Assembly (NCBI GenBank): GCA_963922205.1
Contig: CAWUHX010000537.1
Coordinates: 1-64,000 of the forward strand
Length of the DNA: 64,000 bases
Source of the DNA: Romanomermis culicivorax
Lineage: Eukaryota; Nematoda; Enoplea; Mermithida; Mermithidae
Direction: 5' to 3'
Both the position numbers and the translations under genes were made by a program. This document shows, one piece after another, positions 36,501 through 48,500 of the stretch (its first letter is position 1; the number at the start of each line of letters is the position of its first letter). The notes beneath the pieces were generated by a model. It had not been told where the DNA came from, did no database searches, and saw nothing but the letters and a program-made list of their open reading frames with translations.

Positions 36501-39500
36501 TATGCAAAAGATTGAATTTTTCGAATAAAATTTTACAATATAATGTAAAAATGGAATTTTAAATTTTTTTGTAAATTTATGCAAAAAAATTGAATTTTTT
36601 GCAAAAAAAATCTACAAAATTATGCAGAAATTTGAATTTTTTAAAATAAAATTCTAGAAATTTTTGTAAATTTATGCAAAAACTGGAATTTTTCCAAATA
36701 AAATTTTACAACATAGTGTAAAAATGGAATTTTAATTTTTTTGTAAATTGGTGCAAAAAAATTGAATTTTTCGGAAAATTAAAAATTTTGAAATTAAAAA
36801 AATTCGCGGAATTTTAGAATTTCAAAATAAAATAGAATATTAGTAGAAAAAGTCAAAAAATTACAATTTTAAAAAATCACGAAATCAAGCTTAATTCTAC
36901 AAAGCACCTAAAATTTCGATTTTTAGATGTTATTATGCGAAAATTGAATTCTACAAAATTTTGTAAATTTATGCAAAAATTGGAGCTTTTTTGAATAAAA
37001 TTCTACAAAATACTGTAAATTTATGCAAAAATTTCTACAAAATTTTGTAAATTTCTGCTAAAATTGGATTTAAAAAAAATTCTAGAAAATTTTGTAAATT
37101 TATGCAAAAACTGGAATTTTTCCAAATAAAATTTTACAACATAGTGTAAAAATGGAATTTTAATTTTTTTGTAAATTGGTGCGAAAAAATCGGAATTTTT
37201 TGAAAAAAATTCTACAAAATTATGCAAAAATTGGAATTTTTTAAAATTATATTCCACAATAGTTTGTAAATTTCTGCAAAAATTGGAATTTTTTATTATA
37301 AAACTGTACCAATTTCGCGAATTTATATAAAAATTGGAATGTTTTTTATTAAATTCTACAAAATTGTGTAAATTTATGCAAAAGTTGCAATTCCTCGATT
37401 GAAATTCTATAAAATTTAGTAGATTTATGGAGGAAATTGGAATTTTCTAAATTTTTATGAATATTCCTCAAGAATTTTTGTATAGAAAATATGATAATTT
37501 TAAAATTTTGAGTTTCGGAAAATTTTTGTAGATTTTTTTTTAGATTTCATTTTAAATGTTTTTCATTAGAAAATGCGAATTTTCGGAAAAAAAAATTTTT
37601 TTTTGTTAGAATCTTGAGCGAAAATGCACTTTTTGATGGAAATTAATCAAATTTTTTTGGGGAAATTTTGTAAATTTAAAAAAATTTTAAATTGTATAAT
37701 TAAAAAAATTTTTATTTAAAAATATTTTTTTAATTAAAAACTTGAGTCAAGTTATAGCTACAGTAAGACAACGTGAGAAAAATATTGCAGCTCGTTTATC
37801 ATAAATTTAGGGCCTGGGAAAAAAATTTTTTTTTGAAACCAGGTTTATTATGTTTCGAAAGCTAGATTTAAGAATTTTGCGTATTTCAAAAATTCTAAAT
37901 TTTTGAACTTTTTTGGTGATATTCTATTTTTTAATTTAAAAATAATTTTATAATAAATAATAAAATAGTTTGAAATTTGAAATTTTTTTTTTTGATTTTT
38001 TTCAAATCCGCGAAATTTTCGTAAAAATTCTGATTAATTTCCATCAAAAAGTAGATTTTTCCTCGACATTCTAGGGAAAAAAATTCTCGAAAATTTACAA
38101 AATTGTTTTAAAAAAAAAAAAAATTTTCCAAAACTCAAATGGAAACTAAGAATTTTCTCGAAAAAAATTATAAATTTACACAGTTTTGTAGGATTTTATT
38201 TTACAAATTCAAATTTTTGCATAAATTTGCGAAAGTTTGTAGAATTTTATTCAAAAAAATTGGAATTTTACACAATTTTATATTTTAAAAAATCTATTTT
38301 TTTTAAAATTCTTCAGAATTCCATTTTGAAAAAATTCAATTTTTGCATCTTTTATTCAAAATATTGCAATTTTTTGCATAAATGTACACTAGTTTGTAGA
38401 ATTTTATTCGAAAAATTCCAATTTTATACAATTGTGTAGAATTTTTTAAAAAGTTCAACTTTTTGCATATTTTTAAACGTAGTTTATTATGTTTCGGAAG
38501 ATAGATTTAATAATTCTGTAATTTATGCTTTTAGATTTAAGTTTTTTCACTCATATTCTATTTTTAAATTAAAAAACAAATTTTTGAATTATATAATCTA
38601 AAATTTTATTAAATTTACAAAATTTTCAAAAAAAATTTTTTTTCGATTAATTTTCATCAAAAAGTGCATTTTTCTCGTGATTCTAGAAAAAAAAACAATT
38701 GTTTTTCTCAAAAATCAAAAAATCTAAAAAAAAACAAAAAATTTTTCTTTCAAAATATATTTTTAAAGAAAATCTACAAAAAAATTTCGAAACTCAAAAA
38801 ATTTTGAAAATTTCGCGTTTTTTGTACGCTAAAATTCTTGAGAAAAATTTATAAATTTACAAAATGTTGTAAAATTTTATTTTAAAAAATTCAAATTTTT
38901 ACATAAATTTAAAAAATGTGAAATTTTATTTAAAAAAACAATTTTACACAATTTTGTACAGTTTTATTCAAAAAATTTTAATTTTATAGAATTTTATTCA
39001 AAATATCCAAATTTTACACAATTTCGTTTTTTTTTTTGGTTTTATTCCTAAAATTCCAATTTTACACAATTTTATTTTAAAAAAATTCTACTGTTTACAG
39101 AAATTTACAAAATTTCTAGACTTTTATTCAACGAAAATTTTAATTTCTTGCATAAATTTACACTAGTTTGTAAAATTCTATTTAAAAAATTTCAATTTTA
39201 TACTATATTGAAGAATTTTATTCGAAAAAAACCGAATATCTGCATAAATTTAAAAAATTTTGTAGAATTTTATTTTCAAAAAGTTTAAACAATTTCGTGG
39301 AATTTCATTCAAAAAATTCTATTTTTCGCATAAATTACACAATTTTGTAGAATTTTGTTTTAAAAAATTCTGATTTTTTGCATAAATTTAGTATTTATAC
39401 AATTTAACAGAATTTGTTTTGAAAAATTCCAATTTTTGCACTAATTTATATAATTTTGTAGAAATTTTTGCATAAATTTACAACATTTTGTAGAATTTTA

Positions 39501-42500
39501 TTTCGAAAAAATTCCAATTTTTGCTCAAATTTACACAATTTTCTAGAATTTTATTTTTAAAAAATGCAATTTTGGTATAAATTAACAAAATTTTGCAGAA
39601 ATTTTCACATAAATCCACAAAATTTTGAAGAATTCAAGAAAATAATTTTTTTCCATAAATTTACACAATTTTGTAGAATTTTATTTTTGAAAATGTTTCG
39701 AAAGCTAGATTTGAGAATTTTCTATATTTTAAAAATTCTAAATTTTTGAACATTTTTTGGTGATATCCTATTTTTCAATAGAAAAAAATGGAATTTTTAA
39801 AATTTTTAAATTTTAATTTTTTTCAAATCTTCAAAATTTTCATAAAAGAAATTTCGATTAATTTCTATCAAAAAACAAATTTTTCTCAAGATTATAGGCA
39901 AAAAAATTCTCGAAAATTTACAAAAATGTTTTTTATAAAATCGACTTCTTAAAAAAAAAAATTGCAAAAATTATTCCAAAATCAAAATTTTAAAGTTTTG
40001 TTAATTTCACATTTTTTGTTCTAAAATTTTTGAAAATTATAAAGTTACTAAATTTTCTAGAATTTTAATCGAGAAATTGAAATTTTTGATAGATGTATAA
40101 AAAATTTTCTAGAAATTCTTACAAAAAATTTGTAGAGTTACATTCAAAAAATTGATATTTTAAACAATTTTATTAAAAAAATTCAAATTTTTGCAAAAAT
40201 TTACGCAATTTTGTAGAATTTTATTTTAAAAAATTCCAATTTTACTGAATTTTCTAGCATTTATTTAAAAAATTCAAATTTCTGCAAAAATTTACGCAAT
40301 TTTGTAGAATTTTATTTTAAAAAATTCCAATTTTACAGAATTTTCTAGCATTTATTAAAAAAATTCAAATTTTTGCAAAAATTTACGCAATTTTGTAGAA
40401 TTTTATTTTAAAAAATTCCAATTTTACAGAATTTTCTAGCATTTATTAAAAAAATTCAAATTTCTGCAAAAATTTACGCAATTTTGTAGAATTTTATTTT
40501 AAAAAATTCCAATTTTACAGAATTTTCTAGCATTTATTAAAAAAATTCAAATTTTTGCAAAAATTTACGCAATTTTGTAGAATTTTATTTTAAAAAATTC
40601 CAATTTTACAGAATTTTCTAGCATTTATTAAAAAAATTCAAATTTTTGCAAAAATTTACGCAATTTTGTAGAATTTTATTTTAAAAAATTCCAATTTTAC
40701 AGAATTTTCTAGCATTTATTAAAAAAATTCAAATTTTTGCAAAAATTTACGCAATTTTGTAGAATTTTATTTTAAAAAATTCTAATTTTACAGAATTTTC
40801 TAGCATTTATTAAAAAAATTCAAATTTTTGCAAAAATTTACGCAATTTTGTAGAATTTTATTTTAAAAAATTCCAATTTTACAGAATTTTCTAGCATTTA
40901 TTAAAAAAATTCAAATTTTTGCAAAAATTTACGCAATTTTGTAGAATTTTATTTTAAAAAATTCCAATTTTACAGAATTTTCTAGCATTTATTAAAAAAA
41001 TTCAAATTTCTGCAAAAATTTACGCAATTTTGTAGAATTTTATTTTAAAAAATTCCAATTTTACAGAATTTTCTAGCATTTATTAAAAAAATTCAAATTT
41101 TTGCAAAAATTTACGCAATTTTGTAGAATTTCATTTTAAAAAATTCCAATTTTACAGAATTTTCTAGCATTTTTCTGAATAATCCCAATTTTTGCACTAA
41201 TTTACATAATTTCGTAGAAATTTTTGCATAAATTCACAACATTTTGTAGAATTTTTATCGATAAATTGCAATTTTTTGTATAAATTGACAAAATTTTGCA
41301 GAGATTTTCGATTCTGAAGAATTTAAAAAAAGTCATTTTTTCATAAATCTACACAATTTCGTAGAATTTTATTTTTAAAAATGTTTCAAAAGCTGGAAAT
41401 TTTTAAAATTCTAAATTTTCGAATTTTTTCTAGTTATATAGTAATTAAATAATTTAAAATTTTGTGTTTAATTTTTTTAATTTTCAAAAGAATTTTGATT
41501 AAATTCTGTCAAAAAAAACATTCAAAAATATTTTTTTACAAAATTGATTTTTTCAAAAAACGTATACAAAAGTTTTTCAGGACTCAATTGAAATTTCCAC
41601 ATTTGCTGTACTAAAATTTTTGAAAATCAAAAGTTTACTCAATTTTGTACAGTTTTGAAAAAATTAATTTTTACATAAATTTACAAAATTTTGTAGAATT
41701 TTATTTAAAAAATACAATTTTACACAATTTTGTACAATTTTATTCGAAAAATTCAAATTTTACAGAATCCAGTAGATTTCTATTCGAAAAATTTCAATTT
41801 TACTCCATTTTGTAGAATTTTATTCTAAAAATTCAAATTTTACACAATTGTATAGAATTTTTCTGAAAAAATTCCCATTTTTGTATAAATTTAGACAGTT
41901 TTGTAGAATTTTATTTCGAAAAAATTCCGATTTTAAACAATTTCGTGGAAAAAAATTTCACTCAAAAAATTCTACTTTTCGCATAAATTTACACAATATT
42001 TTACAATTTTTTGAAAAGAGTGCAATTTTTTGCATAAATCTACACAATTTTGTAGAATAACATCTAAAAGTTCAAATTTTGGGTTTTTATTGTAGACTTT
42101 AGCTTGATTTCCGGATTTTTTAAAATTCTAAATTTTTGACAATTTTCTAGTGATATCCCAATTTATTTTAAAATTCATGAAAATTTATAAATTTACAAAA
42201 TTTTGGCAAATTTTAATCAAAAATTCCCATTTTCCCCTTAAATTTAGAAAATTTTTGTAGAATTTTATTCTAAAAATTCTTATTTTACACTATTTTGTAG
42301 AATTTTATCCAAAAATTTCAATTTTGGCATAAATTCACACAATTTTATAGAATTATTTCACATCTCAGTATTTTGCATAAACTAACATTTGAAAATTCAA
42401 ATTTTGGGTTTTTATTATAAAAATTCAAAAATTTGCTGAAAATTTTATAATTTCACAGAATTTTGGCAAATTTTAATCAAAACTTCGCCTTTCTCCTCTT

Positions 42501-45500
42501 AAATTTACAGAAAAATTTAGAATTTTAGAATTTCGGGATGTTTGCCGTCGAAAATGTTCTCAAATTTTGATGTAAAACATTCAAAAAAATTTTCAGCCTC
42601 AATATCGAAAATTTGTAAAATTTTCATAAAATATGCAAATTTCTATCAATTATGCAAATTTTTTCATTTCCAAAAGTTCCAAAACGCTAAAATTTCCTAT
42701 ATAAACCAAAAATCGCTTTTTTTTGAACCCAATTTTTCGATGTTTCACTTTGGGTATTTATTTTTTTTAGCCAGTCGACGCTTTTGTATTATTCAATCGT
42801 GTGAGCCAAAAAAAATTCAGTAAATTTAGGCAAATTTTAGTCTAGAATTCGCGTTTTTTACAACATTTTATAGAATTTTGAAAAAAACTCCAACATTAAA
42901 CAATTTTGTAGAATTTCATTCAATAAATTTTAACTCTCGCATAAATTTACAGAATTTTGTAGAATTAGGAAAAATTTCAATTTTTGCATAAATTTACAGC
43001 ATTTTGTAGAATTTTATGCAAAAAATTCATATTTTTGCATACATTATAAAATTTTTTAAAATTTTTCAAAAAATCCACATTTTTGCATAAATATACACAA
43101 TTTTATAGAATAACATCGAAAAATTCAAATTTTTGATTTTTTAAATTTAATTTAGCTACAAAATTTTTTACAAATTTTAATCAAAAATTCGCATTTTTCC
43201 CTTCAAATTTACGACATTTTCGAATTTCCAGATCTTTGCAGTGTCAAAAACTTTCAAATTTTGATGTAAAAAAAATTCAAATTTTTTCAGTCTCAAAATT
43301 CAAAATTTGTAGAATTTTCAAAAATATGCGAATTTCTACAAAATATGCAAATTTTTTCATTTCCAAAAGTGTCAAAACGCTAAAATTTCTTCTATAAACC
43401 AAAAATCCAAATCTTAATCAAAAATTCGCATTTTTTTCCTGTAAATTTACGACATTTCCGAATTTCCAGATCTTTGCAGTGTCAAAAACTTTCAAAATTT
43501 TTTCGTCTCGAAATTCTAAATTTGTAAAATTTTCATAAAATATGCAAATTTCTTTATTTCCAAAAGTTCCAAAACGCTAAAATTTCCTCTATAAACCAAA
43601 AATCCAAAGTTTAATCAAAAATTCGCATTTTTACCTTTAAATTCACGAATTTTCGTATTTCGCAGCGTCGAAAATTTTCAAATTTTGGTGTAAAAAATTC
43701 AAATTTTTTGCCCCAAAATTCAAAATTTGTAGAATTTTCAAAAATATGCGAATTTCTACAAAATATGCAAATTTTTTCATTTCCAAAAGCGTCAAAACGC
43801 TAAAATTTCTTCTATAAATCAAAAATCCAAATTTTAATCAAAAATTCGCATTTTTTCCTTTAAATTTACGACATTTTCGAATTTCCAGATCTTTGCAGTG
43901 TCAAAAACTTTCAAAATTTTTTCGTCTCGAAATTCTAAATTTGTAAAATTTTCGTAAAATATGCAAATTTCTTCATTTCCAAAAGTCTCAAAAGGCTAAA
44001 ATTTCCTCTATAAACCAAAAATCCAAATTTTAATCCAAAATTCGCATTTTTTCCTTTAAATTTACGACATTTTCGAATTTCCAGATCTTTGCAGTGTCAA
44101 AAACTTTCAAATTTTCAAGTAAAAAATTCCAAATTTTTTCAGTCTCGAAATTCTAAATTTGTAAAATTTTCATAAAATATGCAAATTTCTACAAAATATG
44201 CAAATTTTTTCATTTCCAAACGTTCCAAAAAGGTAAAATTTCCTATATAAATCAAAAATCAAAATTTTAATAAAAAATTCGCATTTTTCCCTTTAAATTT
44301 ACGACATTTCCGAATTTCCAGATCTTTGCAGTGTCAAAAACTTTCAAATTTTGATGTAAAAAAAATTCAAAATTTTTTCGTCTCGAAATTCTAAATTTGT
44401 AAAATTTTCGTAAAATATGCAAATTTCTTCATTTCCAAAAGTCTCAAAACGCTAAAATTTCCTTTATAAACCAAAAATCCAAATTTTAATCCAAAATTCG
44501 CATTTTTTCCTTTAAATTTACGACATTTTCGAATTTCCAGATCTTAGCAGTGTCAAAAACTTTCAAATTTTCAAGTAAAAAATTCCAAATTTTTTCAGTC
44601 TCGAAATTCTAAATTTGTAAAATTTTCATAAAATATGCGAATTTCTAGCAATTGTGCAAATTTTTTCATTTCCAAACGTTCCAAAACGCTAAAATTTCCT
44701 ATATGAACCAAAAATCGCTTTTTTTTAACCCAATTTTTCGATGTTTCACTTTTGGTATATATTTTTTTTAGCCAGTCGACGCTTTTGTATTATTCAATTG
44801 AAAGAAAATGTGCACATTTTTCCCACACTAGATACAATAAAGTAAAGGTCACATGTAGCACATTCACAGTACAAAAATCTTTTTTTTGTACGCCAAAGAA
44901 TCAACAGGCAGGTGCGGATTAAGGTCAGTGGAAAATTGCTCTGGGAAAGGCAAACAATGACTTTTGTGTGGAGAAATTTTCGGTCGAGTGACCACTGGTC
45001 ACTCACACTATGTTTTGTACGTAGCGACCAATGGTCACTCACTATCTCTCGTACATAAAGACCACTTACTATCTTTTGGTCATCAACTATCTTTTCTATG
45101 TAGTGACCAATGGTCAGCTTTTGTATCTAGTGACCAATGGTCACTCAGCATCTTTTGCATGTAGTGACCAATGGTCGTCAACTATCTTTTGTACATAATG
45201 ACCAATGGTCATCAACTATCTTTTCTATGTACCAATGGTCACTTTTTGTGTCTAGTGACCAATGGTCACTCGCTATCTTTTGTATGTAGTGACCATTGGT
45301 CACTCACGGTTCGATAAATACCGTAGAATTGTAACATAAAGTCGGCGGATGCAAAATAGATGCGAGAGAGAGGAAAACATCAATCATAGTAGATACATAT
45401 AGTTACAGTATCCTGTACATTATAATATATATCTATTTTTAGATCTTTTTCGTAACGGATGCTCCGGATCGACAATTGATATCGAAAACAGGTATAGAAA

Positions 45501-48500
45501 AACTTTTTTTCCTACCAAATTTGCACATTTTTCCCGCAACTTCACACCAAAAAAAATTTTTTCTCCATTTCAAATTCTACTTTACACTCGAAAAAATTCG
45601 CTTTACAACACTCATTTTTATATTAGATTGGAAACTTTTTCTCCGACCACTTTACACCACAAAAATCTCGCCCTCCACTTTACACTTTCTTTTTTTACAC
45701 TTGAGCTGCCACTTTCAGCTTGAGTTTACACCAAAAACGGTTTCCTTATTACTTTACTCTCAGCTTTACACCCGGAAAAATTTTTTTCTTCTACTTTACA
45801 TATATCAGCTAGTCACGGTGTTTTTCTCCCATTTTACGATCAAGATTACATCAGAGTAATGTTTTACGCATTTTACACTCAGGTTTACATTAAAAAATTT
45901 TTCCCACTTTACACTCACGTTCGCAATTACAAACAATTTCCTTCCACTTTACATCGAATTTTAAATCAAGTTTACACCGAAAAGCTTTTTCCATCGATTT
46001 TACACTCAAGTTTACATCAAAAGTTCATGTTCCCAATTTACACTCATGTTTACATCCAAAATGTTTCTCTTCACTTTACACTCAAGACTAATATATACTC
46101 AAGTTTACGTTCGAAAATTTTTTATCCTACTTTGCACTCAGGTTTACATCCAAAATTTATTTTCTATCCGTTTACACTCAAGTTTACATACAAAAATGCT
46201 TTCTTCTACTTAAAACTCGGGTTTAAAGCGAAAAACGTCTTTCTCCTACTTTACACTCACTTTTACATACTAAAATTTCCCTTCCACTTTACACTCAAGT
46301 TTATATACAAAAACTTTCTGCAACTTTACACTCGCGATAACATTTTAAACTATTTTATCTCACTTTACACTCACTTTTACATCCAAAAATTTCCCCGCTA
46401 CTTTACACTCAAGTATATATACAAAAGCTTTTTTCAACATCACACTCACGTTTATACTTTAAACTATTTTACCTCACTTTACACTCAATTTTACATCATT
46501 TTTTTCAAGTTTACACTCACTTTTACATCCATAAGTCTCGTGCGCTCGAGTTTACATTCAAAAATTTTTCTCCCTCACTTTACACTAAGATTTACATTCA
46601 AAAAATTGTTCTTCCATTTTACACTCAAGGTTACATCCAAAAAATTTTTTCTTCGACTTTACACTCTAGTTTACATGCAAAAATTTCTAGCCAAATTTAC
46701 ACTCACGTTTACACCCATGCAACTTTTCTCTCTTTACACTCAAGTTTACACCAAAAAAGAAAATTCTTTCCATCTACTTTACACTCAAGTTTACGTCCAA
46801 AAAAAACATTTTTATCCTCTTTCATCAATAAAGTTTTTCACACTTTACACTCAAGTTTACATCCAGAAACTCTTCTCCCACTTTACACCCATATTTACAT
46901 CTAAAAATGGTTTCTTCCACTTTACATTATACTTCACATGCGAGAAAATTGTCACTTTACACTCAACTTTGTATCCGGTAAGTTTGCTCTCACTTTACAC
47001 TCTGGTTTTTATCCACAAATTTTTCATCTATCTTTACACTTAACTTTACATCAAAAAACTTTTTCTCTTACTTCACACTCATGATTACACTCTGGTTTAC
47101 ATAAGAAATATTATCTACATTACGCTCAATCCTACATCTAAAAACATTTTCTTGTGCGCTTTACACTCACGCTTACATTCGTAAATTTCTACTGTCACTT
47201 TACACTCACGTTTACGTTCATAAACCGTTTTTTCACACATTACACTCTGAAATTTTTACTTTACACTAAGGTATACATTGAAAACATTATCTCCTACTTT
47301 ACACTCAATTCTACATCCATATATTTCAACTGTCACTTTACATTTACGTTGACGTTCAGAAACGGTTTTTCACACATTACACTGTAAAATTTTCACTTTA
47401 CACTCAATTCTACATCTAAAAACATTTTTTGTGCGCTTTACACTCACGCTTACATCCATGAATTTCTAATGTCACTTTACACTCACGTTTACGTTAAGAA
47501 ACATTTTTCACCCACTACATTCTTAAATTTCCACTTTACACTCAAGTTTACATTGAAAATATTACCTACTACTTTACACTCAATTCTACACCTGAAAAGA
47601 TTTCTTATGCACTTTACACTCACGCTTACATCCATAAATTTCTAATGTCACTTTACACTTACATTTACGTTCAGAAACTTTTTTCACATATTACACTCTA
47701 AAATTTCACTTTACACTCAAGTTTACATCAAAAAAAATTTCCTCTCTTACTTTACACTCAATTTTACACCAGATGGTCACGTGATCGTCACGCAATGCCC
47801 GCCGACGCACAATCGCCGCGCCTTGTGTTGTAAAATGGCCGCCGAATTGGACGCCTATTTACGTAGCGATAAAAGGTAGTCGTGGTGTAAACTTGGTGTA
47901 AATTCGTTGTAAAGTATCTTTTTGGCTTTTTCCCGCGTGTAAAGTTGGTTTTGTCATTTCGACGACGATAATTACGTTAACGTACCTAAATTAATGCAAA
48001 CCTTATCGAAATTCGATTCGAAACGAGATTTTTATTTGGGTAAAACGTCCACTAATCGACCGATCGATTTGTTATATAAAGAAAACGGGATTACGGTAAG
48101 ATTGGTGTAAATTATAGCTTTACACTCGTTTTGTAAAGTTTTGACATTTAGTGTAAATCTTCCAAAATATGTCAAGTTGGGTATCATTCGATAGACCTTG
48201 CCGAGCTGAATTCATTGATCTAATTTTTGTCATTCAATTTTCATTTTTGATCGAGATATCTGTGATCAAAGTTTCGAAACTTGTTAAGGACACCCTGTTG
48301 ACATAAGTTGTAAAGTTGTCCAAAATCATTCAAATTTGGTATCATTCGATAGGCCTGGCTGAGATAAACTCATTGATATGATTTTCGTCGTTCAATTTTC
48401 ATTTTTGATCGCGATATATACACTCAAAGTTTCTAAATTTGCTAAGGACACCCTGTTGACATAAATTGTAAAGTTGTTTAAAATTGGTCAAATTTGATAT

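Larger units (their letters stand above)
33540..42530. repeat. AT-rich composite repeat of Fringe intron 1, left part
   Basis: Almost all is TTTTGTAGAATTTTATT, AAATTTATGCAAAAATTGG and related words, in blocks. A landmark, GCTACAGTAAGACAACGTGA, followed by TTTATTATGTTTCG occurs at 33545 and 37757, so blocks of about 4.2 kb may have been duplicated. Relatives of TTTCGAAAGCTAGATTT recur at 37855, 39697 and 41378. No exon seen. Confidence 0.85.

Noticed and set aside
45859..47043. 394-codon plus-strand frame
   Set aside because: It is a repeat translation of the ACTTTACACTC array within Fringe intron 2, flanked by proven exons in another arrangement.
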